Below, one piece after another: positions 15,244 to 24,642 of a stretch of DNA of 64,000 nucleotides. Source of the DNA: Chromobacterium rhizoryzae (GTDB lineage Bacteria > Pseudomonadota > Gammaproteobacteria > Burkholderiales > Chromobacteriaceae); NCBI RefSeq assembly GCF_020544465.1, contig NZ_CP066126.1, positions 5,146,001 through 5,210,000 on the forward strand, in the 5' to 3' direction. The translations under genes were made by a program, and so were the position numbers. The notes under the pieces were generated by a model. It made no database searches. It was given only the letters and a program-made list of their open reading frames with translations, and was not told the origin of the DNA. Positions within the stretch are counted from its first letter, which is position 1. Each line of letters begins with the position of its first letter.

Positions 15244-17319
15244 ATGGAACAGCAGAAATGGGGCCGCCTGAGCACCCGCATCATTCTGGTGGCCGCGGCC
15301 GCCATCGCCGTCGGCTTCGCCGTCATGATCGGCCTGATCGCCTGGCAGAGCTATAGCTCGGCAGTGGACCAGGGCTACAAGCTGGCCTCGGAACAGGCCA
15401 GCAGCTACGCCAAGGACGCGGAAAGCGACTTCGCCCGCAACTTCACCCTGCCGCGCCATCTGGCCGACGCGGTGCAGGGCATACAGCGCGTCGCGCACCC
15501 GGACCGCAAGCACACCGACAACACCATCCAGCAGATGCTGGACAACGCGCCGCAATCCGTGGGCCTGTGGATGCTGTGGGAACCCAACGCCTTCGACGGC
15601 AACGACAACGGCTTCCGCATGGACTGGCCGCGCCACGACCCCACCGGCCGCTATCAGCCCTATGTCACCAAGAACGACAAGGGCAAGGCGCAGATGGACG
15701 TGATGATGTCGGCGGACCGGGTCAAGGAGTTCCCCAAGTTCAAGGAGCATCCGGAAAGCTATCAGCCGGACTACGAAAAACCGGGCTGGGGCGATTTCTA
15801 CTACGTGCCCAAGCAACGCGGCCGCGACACCATCACCGAGCCCTACCCCTACGAGGTGCAGAACCGCAAGATCCTGGAAAGCTCGCTGGCCGTGGTGATC
15901 AAGGACGCCGCTGGTAAGATGCTGGGCGTGTCCGCCACCGACATCGCGCTGGACGATCTGCAAAAAAAATTCGGCCAGATCCGGCTGTATGAAACCGGCT
16001 ACGTCAGCATGCTGTCCGAAGGCGGCCTCTACGTGGTGAACCCGGAAGCCGGCCTGCTGGGCAAACCCGCGCCCAAGGACAGCCCGCTGACGCCCTATCT
16101 GGCCAAGATCAAGCAAGGCGAGGACTTCGTCTACGAGGCCGGCGGCTTCACCCACTTCTTCCACCCGGTCAAAGTGGCCAATACCGGCCAGTTCTGGACG
16201 CTGGGCGTCAGCATTCCCACCGCCGCCATCACCGCCGACGCGCGCAGGCAAAGCCTGACCGCGGTGCTGATCGGCGCGGTGGCGCTGGCGCTGATCCTGC
16301 TGGTGCTGGCCGGCGTGGTACGCGCGCTGACCCGGCCGCTGAACCATCTGGCCGCCACCATGGAACAGTTGGCGTCCGGCAAGGGCGATCTGACCATACG
16401 CATCCCGATCCGCAACCGCGACGAAATCGGCCGCACCGCCGACGCCTTCAACCGCTTCATCGCCAGCCTGCGCGACATGTTCGTGGAAGTGCGCGAGCAA
16501 AGCCTGGCGGTCACCGCGGCGGCGGTGTCCCTGCAGGAGTCCGCGCGCCAAGTGGAAAGCGCCTCCGCCTCGCAATCGGACGCCGCCAGCGCCACCGCCG
16601 CCGGCGTGGAGGAAGTCACCGTCAGCGTGCAGCACATCGCCAACACCGCCCAACTGGCGGAGAGCACCGCGCGGGAAACCGGCAGCCTGACCGAGCAGAG
16701 CGTCGCCACCGTCAACCAGGTCACCGCCGAAATCCGCCGCATGACCGACAATATGCACGCGCTGGCGGAACGGGTGAACGGCCTGGGCGCGCGTTCGGCC
16801 GAGGTCAGCACCATCGTCAACGTGATCAAGGACATCGCGGACCAGACCAATCTCTTGGCGCTGAACGCGGCGATCGAAGCGGCGCGCGCCGGGGAAATGG
16901 GCCGCGGCTTCGCCGTGGTGGCGGACGAGGTGCGCAATCTGGCCGGCCGCACCGCCGAGGCCACGGTGGAGATCAGCCGCATCGTCAACGCCATCGGCCA
17001 GGAAACCCGCGACGCGGTCAGCGATGTGCAAAAGAGCAGCCAGCTGGTGGGCAATAGCGTGGCCATCGCCGAAGACGCCAATCAGGCGATGCAGACCGTG
17101 CTGGACCGCAGCCACGGCCTGGTGGGCAGCATCGTCGACATCGCCTCCTCCACCCGCGAGCAATCCGCCGCCAGCCTGGAGATCGCCCAGAACGTGGAGC
17201 GCATCAGCAGCATGGCGCAGAGCAATAGCGACGTGGTGCGCCAGGTGGCCGCCTCGGTCGGCCATCTGCGCGAATTGTCGGCGCGGCTGGAGGCGCTGGT
17301 GGGCGATTTCCGCACTTGA
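15244..17319 (+). CDS. Methyl-accepting chemotaxis protein
   Basis: A 691-residue transmembrane receptor. Order: TM1 (about 13-36), a large periplasmic Cache-type sensor (about 40-335, with [16 protein letters not shown] and [19 protein letters not shown] typical of dCache), TM2 (about 340-362), HAMP (to about 415), then the signalling domain whose hairpin tip reads [20 protein letters not shown] and [20 protein letters not shown]. No C-terminal pentapeptide for CheR is seen. The dCache form suggests an amino-acid or organic-acid ligand, but this is inference. The ATG at 15244 has GAAAGAAG upstream. Confidence 0.93.
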   Translation: MEQQKWGRLSTRIILVAAAAIAVGFAVMIGLIAWQSYSSAVDQGYKLASEQASSYAKDAESDFARNFTLPRHLADAVQGIQRVAHPDRKHTDNTIQQMLDNAPQSVGLWMLWEPNAFDGNDNGFRMDWPRHDPTGRYQPYVTKNDKGKAQMDVMMSADRVKEFPKFKEHPESYQPDYEKPGWGDFYYVPKQRGRDTITEPYPYEVQNRKILESSLAVVIKDAAGKMLGVSATDIALDDLQKKFGQIRLYETGYVSMLSEGGLYVVNPEAGLLGKPAPKDSPLTPYLAKIKQGEDFVYEAGGFTHFFHPVKVANTGQFWTLGVSIPTAAITADARRQSLTAVLIGAVALALILLVLAGVVRALTRPLNHLAATMEQLASGKGDLTIRIPIRNRDEIGRTADAFNRFIASLRDMFVEVREQSLAVTAAAVSLQESARQVESASASQSDAASATAAGVEEVTVSVQHIANTAQLAESTARETGSLTEQSVATVNQVTAEIRRMTDNMHALAERVNGLGARSAEVSTIVNVIKDIADQTNLLALNAAIEAARAGEMGRGFAVVADEVRNLAGRTAEATVEISRIVNAIGQETRDAVSDVQKSSQLVGNSVAIAEDANQAMQTVLDRSHGLVGSIVDIASSTREQSAASLEIAQNVERISSMAQSNSDVVRQVAASVGHLRELSARLEALVGDFRT

Positions 17320-17347
17320 ACCGCCGGACCGCGAAAGGAAAATCCTG

Positions 17348-17962
17348 ATGACGGCAATCGACTGGTGGCCGTTTGTCGCCGCCTCGCTGCTGCTGGTGGT
17401 GACGCCGGGCGCCGGCACCCTGTCCATCCTCGGCGCGCTGAGCGGCGGCGGGCTGCGCGCCGGCTACGCGGCCCAGGCCGGCCTGCTGGCCGGCGACCTG
17501 ATCCTGATCGCGCTGGCCGGCGGCGGCGTGGCGGCGCTGCTGGCCGCCCACCCAGGCTGGTTCGAGCTGCTGCGCTACGCCGGCGCGCTGTACCTGGCCT
17601 GGTTGGGCGCCAAGCTGCTGTTCCGCCGCGACGGCGGTGCCTCGGCCGTGACCGCCACGGATCAACGCAGCGCCGGCGCCTGCTTCCGCCGCTCGCTATT
17701 GATCACCCTGGCCAACCCCAAGGCCATCCTGTTCTTCATGGCCTTCTTCCCGCAATTCCTGGACGCCGGCCGCGCCGGCCCGGCCGGCTTCGCACAGCTG
17801 GCCGCGGTGTTCTGCCTGATCAATATGCTCTACCTGGCGCTGCTGGTGTGGCTGGCCGGCCATCTGCGCCGCCGCGCGTTCGCCCCCGGCGGCCGCCTGC
17901 TGCTCAACCGCCTGCTAGGCGTCTGCTTTCTGGGCCTGGGGATCAAATACGCGCTGCGCTGA
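17348..17962 (+). CDS. LysE/RhtB-family amino-acid exporter
   Basis: A 204-residue inner-membrane protein with about six helices. The N-terminal V-T-P-G-A-G-T and central N-P-K-A-I-L-F-F-M-A-F-F-P-Q-F are family signatures. Members export amino acids such as lysine, threonine or homoserine lactone; the substrate here is unknown. The gene starts 28 bases after the chemoreceptor gene. Its TGA stop (17960-17962) is also the target duplication of miniature element A copy 2. Confidence 0.88.
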   Translation: MTAIDWWPFVAASLLLVVTPGAGTLSILGALSGGGLRAGYAAQAGLLAGDLILIALAGGGVAALLAAHPGWFELLRYAGALYLAWLGAKLLFRRDGGASAVTATDQRSAGACFRRSLLITLANPKAILFFMAFFPQFLDAGRAGPAGFAQLAAVFCLINMLYLALLVWLAGHLRRRAFAPGGRLLLNRLLGVCFLGLGIKYALR

Positions 17963-18116
17963 GGATCTGTTCATAGTCTGCTGCGCGTCGCGCAGGATGG
18001 ATGGCAAAGGGCGTTGAAACCGGCTTCGAAATGCTCATGTGCCACGAGTACATTCCGCTTTCTCAGCCGCAAGGCCTTGTCTCGCTCTAGCTCGCTAGAC
18101 TTTGAACAGGCTCTGG
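17960..18116 (+). mobile_element. Miniature inverted-repeat element A, copy 2
   Basis: The left end GGATCTGTTCATAGTCTGCT begins right after the TGA stop of the exporter gene; the right end is CTTTGAACAGGCTC at 18100-18113. Flanks are TGA (17960-17962) and TGG (18114-18116), a slightly decayed duplication. The interior carries the shared TTCGAAATGCTCATG and ACATTCCGCTTTCTCAG blocks. Confidence 0.82.
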
Positions 18117-18184
18117 GCTCCAGCTTGCCCGCGCGCGGAAGTGTCCCTTTTCTGCCATCAATTTCGATAAATGCGACACGGGTC

Positions 18185-18214
18185 TTACCGCCGATCCGGA
18201 ATTGGGATTACAAT
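18185..18214 (+). promoter_or_regulatory. Candidate pyrBI promoter
   Basis: TTACCG at 18185-18190 and TACAAT at 18209-18214 are separated by 18 bases. The -10 lies in a small palindrome GGGATTACAATCCC (18204-18217). It is suitably placed to transcribe the leader peptide and attenuator. Confidence 0.5.
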
Positions 18215-18241
18215 CCCGCAATTTTGTTCGGACCACAGGCA

Positions 18242-18358
18242 ATGAACCACGCAACGACGCTTCCCGCACGACGCACCGCCCGCCACGGCGGCGATCTGGC
18301 GTTGGCGCGAGGCCTTGCCGTTCCCGGACCCCGACGCAGTAATAAAACAAGCTCCTGA
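18242..18358 (+). CDS. Putative pyrBI leader peptide
   Basis: A 38-codon frame (starts MNHATTLPARR, ends NKTSS) upstream of pyrB. Its TGA stop (18356-18358) falls inside the left arm of the attenuator hairpin, so a ribosome finishing the peptide would mask the stem. This is the geometry of the E. coli pyrL leader. The ribosome site (ACAGGC) is weak and the sequence is not similar to E. coli PyrL, so the call rests on position. Confidence 0.55.
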   Translation: MNHATTLPARRTARHGGDLALARGLAVPGPRRSNKTSS

Positions 18359-18377
18359 TGCCAGGGGCTTTTTTTTT
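18349..18377 (+). terminator. pyrBI attenuator (intrinsic terminator)
   Basis: The stem AAGCTCCTG / CAGGGGCTT with loop ATGC is followed by a run of nine T (18369-18377). It sits 40 bases before the pyrB start, so it must be bypassed for expression; transcription-translation coupling to the leader peptide is the likely mechanism. Confidence 0.8.
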
Positions 18378-18416
18378 ACCCGCGACTCATAAAGCCAATA
18401 TTGAAAGGACGCGACC

Positions 18417-19337
18417 ATGGCCAACCCCCTCTACCGCAAACACATCATTTCCATACCGGACTTCAGCCGCGAGGAACTGGAGCTGGTGGTGGCCACGGCA
18501 GCCCGCCTGAAACAACAGCCGCGCAACGACCTGCTGAAGGACAAGCTGGTGGGCAGCTGTTTCTTCGAACCGTCCACCCGCACCCGGCTGTCCTTCGAGA
18601 CCGCGGTGCAACGGCTGGGCGGCAGCGTCATCGGCTTCGCCGACGGCGGCAACACCAGCGCCAAAAAGGGCGAAACCCTGGCGGATTCGATCAAGATCAT
18701 CGCGTCCTACACCGACGCGGTGGTGATGCGCCATCCCAAGGAAGGCGCGGCGCGGCTGGCCAGCGAATTCTCCGCCGTGCCCATCATCAATGGCGGCGAC
18801 GGCTCCAACCAGCACCCGACCCAGACCCTGCTGGACCTGTTCACCATCCGCGAAACCCAGGGCACGCTGGAAAACCTCACCGTCGCCTTCGTCGGCGACC
18901 TCAAATACGGCCGCACCGTGCATTCGTTGACCCAGGCGCTGTCGCTGTTCGGCGCGCGCTTCTACTTCGTGTCGCCGGAGCAGTTGGCGATGCCGGACTA
19001 CATCTGCGAAGAGCTGGACGAAAAAGGCATTCAGTATACCGTGGTCGGCAGCCTGGACGACGTGATCCCGCAAGTGGACGTGCTGTACATGACCCGGGTG
19101 CAGCGCGAGCGCTTCGACGAGGCCGAGTTCAAGAAAATCCAGGGCAAGTTCGTGCTGCGCGCCGACATGCTGCACAGCGCCCGCACCAATATGAAGATTC
19201 TGCACCCGCTGCCGCGCGTCGACGAGATCGAAACCAGCGTGGACGCCACGCCGCACGCTTATTACTTCGAACAGGCCAAGAACGGGGTCTACGCGCGCCA
19301 GGCGCTGCTGTCGCTGGTGTTGAACGAGACCGTCTGA
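18417..19337 (+). CDS. pyrB: Aspartate carbamoyltransferase, catalytic chain
   Basis: A 306-residue enzyme that condenses carbamoyl phosphate with aspartate, the committed step of pyrimidine synthesis. The carbamoyl-phosphate loop is [15 protein letters not shown], the 80s-loop lysine lies in [11 protein letters not shown], and the Asp domain has HPTQTLLDL and HPLPRVDEI. Length equals the E. coli chain (about 310). It is followed 20 bases later by pyrI, forming the class B holoenzyme. The upstream attenuator suggests UTP-linked control. Confidence 0.97.
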   Translation: MANPLYRKHIISIPDFSREELELVVATAARLKQQPRNDLLKDKLVGSCFFEPSTRTRLSFETAVQRLGGSVIGFADGGNTSAKKGETLADSIKIIASYTDAVVMRHPKEGAARLASEFSAVPIINGGDGSNQHPTQTLLDLFTIRETQGTLENLTVAFVGDLKYGRTVHSLTQALSLFGARFYFVSPEQLAMPDYICEELDEKGIQYTVVGSLDDVIPQVDVLYMTRVQRERFDEAEFKKIQGKFVLRADMLHSARTNMKILHPLPRVDEIETSVDATPHAYYFEQAKNGVYARQALLSLVLNETV

Positions 19338-19357
19338 TTCAGGAAAAGGAAACCATC

Positions 19358-19816
19358 ATGCAATACACCCGCACCGTAGAAGCGCTGAAGCAAGGCACCG
19401 TCATCGACCACATCCCGGCCGGCCAGGGCCTGATCATCCTGCGCCTGTTCAAGCTCAGCGAAACCGGCGAGCGCGTCACCGTGGGCCTGAACCTGTCCAG
19501 CCGCCACATGGGCGCCAAGGACATCATCAAGGTGGAGAACATCGCGCTGTCGGAGGAGCAGGCCAACGAGCTGGCGCTGTTCGCGCCGCAGGCCACCGTC
19601 AACGTGATCGACAATTTCGAAGTGGTGAAGAAACACAAGCTGGCGCTGCCGGACACCATCGAAGGCATCTTCTCCTGCCCCAACTCCAATTGCGTCTCGC
19701 ACAATGAGCCGGTGACCAGCTTTTTCTACGTCAAACCCCAGGCGCGCGACACAAAAATGAAATGCAAGTATTGCGAAAAGGTGTTCAGTAGGGATATCGT
19801 TGCAGAGGTGCGCTAA
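19358..19816 (+). CDS. pyrI: Aspartate carbamoyltransferase, regulatory chain
   Basis: A 152-residue chain. The N-terminal allosteric domain ([18 protein letters not shown], binding CTP/ATP) is followed by a C-terminal zinc domain with C-P-N-S-N-C and C-K-Y-C as the four ligands that hold the catalytic trimers together. AAAAGGA precedes the ATG at 19358. Paired with pyrB in one operon. Confidence 0.97.
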   Translation: MQYTRTVEALKQGTVIDHIPAGQGLIILRLFKLSETGERVTVGLNLSSRHMGAKDIIKVENIALSEEQANELALFAPQATVNVIDNFEVVKKHKLALPDTIEGIFSCPNSNCVSHNEPVTSFFYVKPQARDTKMKCKYCEKVFSRDIVAEVR

Positions 19817-19883
19817 GTCGTACAAGGGTGAATAGAGAAATATCAAGAAAACACTGCGTTCGACAGTGGTAAAAAGCACGAGC

Positions 19884-19915
19884 AAGCGCCGCAGTCATCT
19901 GCGGCGCTTCTCATT
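19884..19915. terminator. Terminator between pyrI and the convergent acetyltransferase gene
   Basis: An 11-bp perfect stem AAGCGCCGCAG / CTGCGGCGCTT with loop TCAT, followed by CTCATTTC. Confidence 0.75.
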
Positions 19916-19921
19916 TCAGGC

Positions 19922-20440
19922 TCAGGACGCCGCCGGGCCCTCGCTGGCGCCGTCGATGAAGCGCTGCAAGAACACCAGGTCCAGCCAGCGGCCGAACTTG
20001 AATCCCACCTGCGGCAGCATGCCCACCTGCTGGAAACCCAATTTTTCATGGAAGCGGATAGAACCCGCGTTGGCGGCGTCCACCGCGCCCACCATGGTGT
20101 GTTTGCCCAGCGCCTTGGCGCGCGGGAACAGCGCTTGCACCAAGGCGGTGCCTATGCCCTTGCCGCGCGCGTCGGCGGACAGATGCACGCTGTGTTCCAC
20201 GGTGAAGCGGTAGCCCGGCTTGACGCGGAAATCGCCAAAGCTGGAAAAGCCCAGGATCTTGCCGTTTTCCTCGGCCAACAGCACCGGATAACCGGCGGCG
20301 GTGCGGTCCTGGAACCAGACGGCGAACTCGCCGGCGGACAGCGGATCGTCGTTGTAGATGGCGGTGGTGGTGGCGATGACCTCGTTGTAGATATCGAGTA
20401 TCGCCGCCAGGTCTTCCAGCGTGGCGTCGCGGATAATCAT
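19922..20440 (-). CDS. GNAT acetyltransferase, phosphinothricin-acetyltransferase type
   Basis: A 172-residue enzyme. It starts MIIRDATLEDLAAILDIYN, shows the Pat-type VEHSVHLSADARGKGIG acetyl-CoA loop (about residues 85-105) and ends with GFKFGRWLDLVF. Relatives acetylate phosphinothricin or methionine sulfoximine and probably serve detoxification of amino-acid analogues. The ATG at 20440 has AAGGGA upstream; the longer frame to 20494 lacks similarity. Confidence 0.88.
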   Translation of the reverse strand: MIIRDATLEDLAAILDIYNEVIATTTAIYNDDPLSAGEFAVWFQDRTAAGYPVLLAEENGKILGFSSFGDFRVKPGYRFTVEHSVHLSADARGKGIGTALVQALFPRAKALGKHTMVGAVDAANAGSIRFHEKLGFQQVGMLPQVGFKFGRWLDLVFLQRFIDGASEGPAAS

Positions 20441-20503
20441 GTTCTGTCCCTTGCTGATGTGGCTTGTTTTTTGGATCGCGGGCACGGACGCCAACGCGGA
20501 TCC

Positions 20504-20650
20504 TTAGAACCTATTTACGATCTGCTACGCGTCGGCGATACCGTGTTGAAACCAACTTCGAAATGCTCATGTACCACCTGTACATTCCGCTTTCTCAGCT
20601 GTTTTCGCCTTGTCTCGCCTTAGCTCGCGAGATCGTAAATACGTTCTTTA
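20504..20650 (+). mobile_element. Miniature inverted-repeat element A, copy 3
   Basis: Ends GAACCTATTTACGATCTGCT and GCGAGATCGTAAATACGTTC are inverted; TTA flanks both sides (20504-20506, 20648-20650). It lies between two genes, 30 bases from the stop of the NYN protein gene, in the orientation opposite to that gene. Confidence 0.85.
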
Positions 20651-20679
20651 GGAATGCAAACAGTGTACCAGCAGCCGGT

Positions 20680-21546
20680 TCAGCCGGCAGCAGCCGGCTT
20701 TTTGCGCGGGCTGCGCTTCTTGCGCACCGGCGTCTCCGGCGTCGGCTCCGCCGCGGGCGGCGTTATCACGGGCGCCGCGAGCACGGATTCCCCGTCCTGT
20801 TTGAGCCGGATCTCGCAATGCAGTTTGGAGCCGTTGCGGCTTTCCTGCACCGTCAGGAAGTCCAGCTTTTTCACCATCTGCGACAGCCGGGAATGACCGT
20901 AAACCCGCGGGTCGAACGAGGGGTCGTTCTTGGCCAGATAAGTGCCCACCACCGACAGCTCGGCCCAGCCGCTGTCGCGCGACACCGCCTCGATCGCATT
21001 GGTGAACATGTCCTGCAGCGGATGGCGATCCTTCTCCGGCTGCGGTTTGGCGCGGCTGCGCGCGCTGCGCGTCTTGGGCTTGTCGGCCGCGCTCTTGGCC
21101 GCCGCCGGCTCCGGCCGCAGAATCTCGGTGAACACGAATTTGTCGCAGGCGGCGATGAAGGGCCGCGGCGTCTTGGACTGTTCGCCCAGGCCGATCACCA
21201 TCAGCCCGGATTCGCGCAGCCGGGTGGCCAGCCGAGTGAAATCGCTGTCGGAGGACACCAGGCAGAAGCCGTCGAAATTGCCGGTGTAGAGCAGGTCCAT
21301 CGCGTCTATGATCAGCGCGGAGTCGGTGGAATTCTTGCCCTTGGTGTAGGCGAACTGCTGGATCGGCGAAATCGCGTACTGGTGCAGCACTTCCTTCCAG
21401 CCCTTCAGCTGGCTGGTGGTCCAGTCGCCGTAGGCGCGCTTGACCACGGCGGTGCCGTATTTGGCCACCTCGGCCAGCAATTCGGCGATCAGCGCCGACT
21501 GCGCGTTGTCCGCGTCGATCAATACCGCCAGTTTGCGGTTTTCCAT
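20680..21546 (-). CDS. NYN-domain RNase-like protein with OST-HTH/LOTUS domain
   Basis: A 288-residue protein. Residues 1-145 form a NYN (LabA/DUF88) domain with the acidic site residues in VLIDADNAQ, STDSALIIDAMD and LVSSDSDFTRLA. A basic linker leads to an OST-HTH/LOTUS-like domain (about 172-250: AVSRDSGWAELSVVGTYLAK..), then a K/R/P-rich tail. NYN domains are PIN-like nucleases and LOTUS domains bind RNA, so an RNA-cleaving or RNA-binding role is likely; targets are unknown. Confidence 0.85.
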   Translation of the reverse strand: MENRKLAVLIDADNAQSALIAELLAEVAKYGTAVVKRAYGDWTTSQLKGWKEVLHQYAISPIQQFAYTKGKNSTDSALIIDAMDLLYTGNFDGFCLVSSDSDFTRLATRLRESGLMVIGLGEQSKTPRPFIAACDKFVFTEILRPEPAAAKSAADKPKTRSARSRAKPQPEKDRHPLQDMFTNAIEAVSRDSGWAELSVVGTYLAKNDPSFDPRVYGHSRLSQMVKKLDFLTVQESRNGSKLHCEIRLKQDGESVLAAPVITPPAAEPTPETPVRKKRSPRKKPAAAG

Positions 21547-21634
21547 GCTTGCTTTCCCTTAGGCAACCGAGCCATGCTAAAACCGGCCGTCGCGGCTGTC
21601 AAAACCGGCGGCCGGGCGCGGCGATGAACCGCGG

Positions 21635-22438
21635 CTACGGCGGCGCGGCGCGCAGCGTCTGCTCCACAATGGCGGCAATCCGCCCCTCGCGCTTCATCTG
21701 CTCCAAGACGGCGTTCAACTGCCGGATGAAATCGTCCAGATAGGGAAAACGCTGCTGGCCATGCTTGGTGAAACCGACATAGGCCTGCTCGCCGTTCAGG
21801 CTGGCCGCCGCCACCAGTTCGCCGCGCTGCTCCGGGCTGATCGCGCCGCGCCGCTGCAAGCGCTCCAGCACGTAGAGAATGGACAGTTTGTCGTTCAAAT
21901 AACAGTCGGTGCGGCCATTGATCAGCTTCAGCAGATTGCCCTGGGTGTCCGGCGCCTCGTCCAGCTGGATGTCTCCGCGCTGCACCGCCAGCCAGAACGC
22001 CTTGCCGCCGGGACGGAAACCGGCGTTGTTGCCAAAGCGCAGGCCCACAAAGTCCGCCGGCCAGTGCGGACGCGGCGCGCGCATGATCTCCGCCCGGCAA
22101 TACACCGCCAGCTGCTCCTGCCAGAACGGCGCCGAATATCCCATGTAGTCGCGCTCCGGCCGGTAATACGGCGGCGACAGCGCCGGCGCGCGGCCGGCTT
22201 CCAGCTCGGACAGGCCGCGCTTCCACGGCACCGGCCGCAGATCGATGCGATAGTCGCTCAAACGCTGCGAGGCCGCGCGCAGCACCTCGTTGTAAACGCC
22301 CTCCGCCCGGCCGTCCTTCTCGTAGGAATACGGCGGATAGCCGTTGTCGACCAAGACCACCACCTGGCGCGGCGGCGCGGCGGCGGCGCCCGCCGCCAGT
22401 CCGGCCAGCAACCATAACAACAAGCCCGATCTGATCAT
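21635..22438 (-). CDS. Periplasmic amino-acid-type solute-binding protein (orphan)
   Basis: A 267-residue protein with a signal peptide (cleavage near residue 21) and SBP_bac_3 features (DNGYPPYSYEKDGRAEGVYNE.., VPWKRGL, YNE). No ABC permease or ATPase is adjacent, so it may be an orphan binding protein or serve a distant system. A second relative lies at 32212-33009. The start at 22438 is set by the signal peptide; upstream in-frame codons have no similarity. Confidence 0.8.
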   Translation of the reverse strand: MIRSGLLLWLLAGLAAGAAAAPPRQVVVLVDNGYPPYSYEKDGRAEGVYNEVLRAASQRLSDYRIDLRPVPWKRGLSELEAGRAPALSPPYYRPERDYMGYSAPFWQEQLAVYCRAEIMRAPRPHWPADFVGLRFGNNAGFRPGGKAFWLAVQRGDIQLDEAPDTQGNLLKLINGRTDCYLNDKLSILYVLERLQRRGAISPEQRGELVAAASLNGEQAYVGFTKHGQQRFPYLDDFIRQLNAVLEQMKREGRIAAIVEQTLRAAPP

Positions 22439-22550
22439 TTGAATGACATAATCCGTGTCGATAAACACGTTATAGCCGCTGCGCCGTCCAGGCGTTGGCA
22501 CGAGTCTTGCAGCGTCGCAGGCATCGTCCACTCCCGCCGCGAGGCCCGCC

Positions 22551-22775
22551 ATGAAACTGTTTTCGCGCCAAACGCCCGCCGCCACCAGCGAGGTGGTGAT
22601 GTTCAATTATCGCCGGCCGGTGCGCGCGCGCCAGGTGGCGCTGGGCGGCGGCGGCCGCCTGTGGCTGGTCGAGGCGCTGGACCCGACCCACAATGTCTGG
22701 GTATGGCAGGAAGAATCCAGCCAAGCGGAGGCCGCGGTGGACACCGCGCGCCGGCTCAGCCTGATGCTGAACTGA
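22551..22775 (+). CDS. Small protein of unknown function
   Basis: A 74-residue frame starting MKLFSRQTPAA, with GAGG eight bases upstream. The body (VVMFNYRRPVRARQVALGGG, then WLVEALDPTHNVWVWQ) looks like a folded beta-rich domain rather than random translation. No family recognised. It is divergent from the binding-protein gene and stands alone. Antisense frames here are less protein-like. Confidence 0.55.
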   Translation: MKLFSRQTPAATSEVVMFNYRRPVRARQVALGGGGRLWLVEALDPTHNVWVWQEESSQAEAAVDTARRLSLMLN

Positions 22776-22817
22776 ACCGGAATGGTGCGCCGCGGCACCA
22801 AGCTGGCGCGCGGACAA

Positions 22818-22842
22818 GCAAAAAGCCGCCCTTGGGCGGCTT
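22818..22842 (-). terminator. Terminator of the DUF2059 gene
   Basis: The stem AAGCCGCCC / GGGCGGCTT is followed on the minus strand by TTTTTGC. Confidence 0.85.
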
Positions 22843-22864
22843 GGATCGCGCTACGCGTCTTCGC

Positions 22865-23407
22865 TTATTTCTTGGCGACGCTCTTGCCGAAGCTTTCCGC
22901 GGCGGCGCGCATCTTGGGCAGCAGCACCGGCTCGGCGGCCTTCAGCGTATCGCCGGCGATGGTGTTGATGATCTGCGGCTGCTGCTTCAGCAGCTTCTGA
23001 CCGGCGGCGGTCTTGTAGAACACGTTGATCTGCTTGAGTTCGTCGGCGCTGAACTGAGCGCTGTAGGCCTTGGCCACGGTCTGTTCGAACTGCTGCTTGG
23101 CCGCGCTGGAACCGAAGTAATCGCTGGCCAGCTTGTGCACGTTCTCGCCGTAGGTCTTGAAGCCTTCCTGCGCTTTTTTCTGCTGGGCTTCGCTCAGCTT
23201 GATCTTGTTCTTGACGAAGTATTCCTGCAGCAGCGGCATGGCGCTGGCGGTGGTGCGCTGCGCCAGCTCCGGCAGCATATTGTTCAGGTTCAGCGTGGCG
23301 GACAACTCTTTGACGGCGGCGTCCTGGGCGGCGTCGGCGTGCGCCAGCAGCGGCAAAGTCAGCGCCAGGGCGGCCAGGCCGGCTTTGAGCGGGCGTGATG
23401 CGAACAT
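22865..23407 (-). CDS. Periplasmic DUF2059-type protein
   Basis: A 180-residue protein with a clear signal peptide (cleavage near A-H-A-D, residue 25). The rest is helical and charged. The segment FSADELKQINVFYKTAAGQK with following K-Q-P is the DUF2059 hallmark. Function of the family is not established. AAAGGA lies before the ATG at 23407 and a strong terminator follows, so it is a single-gene unit. Confidence 0.82.
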   Translation of the reverse strand: MFASRPLKAGLAALALTLPLLAHADAAQDAAVKELSATLNLNNMLPELAQRTTASAMPLLQEYFVKNKIKLSEAQQKKAQEGFKTYGENVHKLASDYFGSSAAKQQFEQTVAKAYSAQFSADELKQINVFYKTAAGQKLLKQQPQIINTIAGDTLKAAEPVLLPKMRAAAESFGKSVAKK

Positions 23408-23520
23408 GTGGAATCCTTTGGCTTGAGTTGGAAACAGCTGGCGTCGGCCAGGCCGACGCGGAAACACCGGCAGTGTGACACCGCCGCCGCCGCAGGTCAA
23501 AAAAGACCGGGAGCCGTCTC

Positions 23521-24471
23521 CTAGCGCGCCGCCGCGGGCGCCGGCGGCAGCTGACTCTGCCAACCCTGATAGGCGCCGATATTGGCGCGGGTGATCAGCT
23601 GCACCGGCACCGTCACCGTGCGCGGCTTGGCTTTGGGGTTGTCCAGCAATTGACGGCCCAGCTTCACCGCCTCCACGCCGATGGCGTACGGGGCCTGGCT
23701 GGAGGACGCCACGATCTGGCTATCGCCGCGCAGCGCCTTCTCGATGTCCGGCGAACCGTCCACGCCGGCTATCATCACCTCCTTGCGCCCCGCCTCCCTC
23801 ACCGCCTGCTCCGCCCCCAGCGCCTGGCGGTCGTTGCTGGCGAACACGCCGTTGATCTCCGGGTAGCGCCGCAGATGCCGCTCCATCAGCCGCTTGCCGC
23901 CCCAGCTGGACGCCAAACCGCTCTCCTGATGGCTGAGCAGCCGGATCTTGGGGAAAGCGGCCAGACTGCGGCGACAGCCGGCCACCCGGTCCCAGACCGA
24001 AGACACCGGCGGACCGCTCTGAATCACCAGCGCGCCGCGGCCGCGCATCCGCTCCGCCAGATAACGGCAAGCCAGCGCGCCGGCCTGGACATTGTCCGAT
24101 TTGACCGTGCCGTTGGCGCCGGGCGCGTCCACGTCCACCGCCACCACCCGCACCCCGGCCTGATGCGCCAGCCGCACCAGCGGCGCCACCGCCTTGCTGT
24201 CCGCGGCCACCAGCAGGATCAGCTCCACCTGCTGGCGCAGTAGCTGCCGCACTTGTTCCTCCTGCCGCTCCAGGCTGAAATTGGCGGACAGGGTGGTGAC
24301 TTGCGCATTGGGATTGGCCGCGCGCGCCTCGTTCAGCGCGCCACGCGCGACGATCTGGTAGAAAGGGTTGTCCAGCGCTCCCACGGAGATGCCGATGCGG
24401 CTCAAGGGCGCGGCGTAAACGGCTCCGGCCAGGGACAGCCAGCAACAGGCAAGGAATCGGCTCGATCTCAT
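23521..24471 (-). CDS. Ribose/galactose-type periplasmic binding protein (orphan)
   Basis: A 316-residue protein with a signal peptide (to about residue 22) and the two-lobe type I sugar-binding fold (ISVGALDNPFYQIVARGALN, DVDAPGANGTVKSDN, GVFASNDRQALGAEQAV, GVDGSPDI). No transport ATPase or permease is adjacent, so the partner may be elsewhere or it may feed a sensor. An alternative GTG start lies two codons upstream at 24477. Confidence 0.83.
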   Translation of the reverse strand: MRSSRFLACCWLSLAGAVYAAPLSRIGISVGALDNPFYQIVARGALNEARAANPNAQVTTLSANFSLERQEEQVRQLLRQQVELILLVAADSKAVAPLVRLAHQAGVRVVAVDVDAPGANGTVKSDNVQAGALACRYLAERMRGRGALVIQSGPPVSSVWDRVAGCRRSLAAFPKIRLLSHQESGLASSWGGKRLMERHLRRYPEINGVFASNDRQALGAEQAVREAGRKEVMIAGVDGSPDIEKALRGDSQIVASSSQAPYAIGVEAVKLGRQLLDNPKAKPRTVTVPVQLITRANIGAYQGWQSQLPPAPAAAR

Positions 24472-24642
24472 GGCCACCCAGGATGGTTAGATGCGTGTCA
24501 CCCCAGTTTAGATCACGCCGACCCCGCTACGAAACCGGACTCGGCGCCGCCGAGCCAGGGCGAGGCAAGGCCTTGCGGCCGAAGCCGCGGATAGGCGAGC
24601 CCGCTATCGCCCGTCGCGAGGCGGCAGACAGTCAACCGCTTC

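Noticed and set aside
15139..17427. 762-codon leftward frame opposite the chemoreceptor gene
   Set aside because: A His/Gly/Val-rich shadow typical of high-GC antisense frames; the plus-strand receptor has all domains intact.
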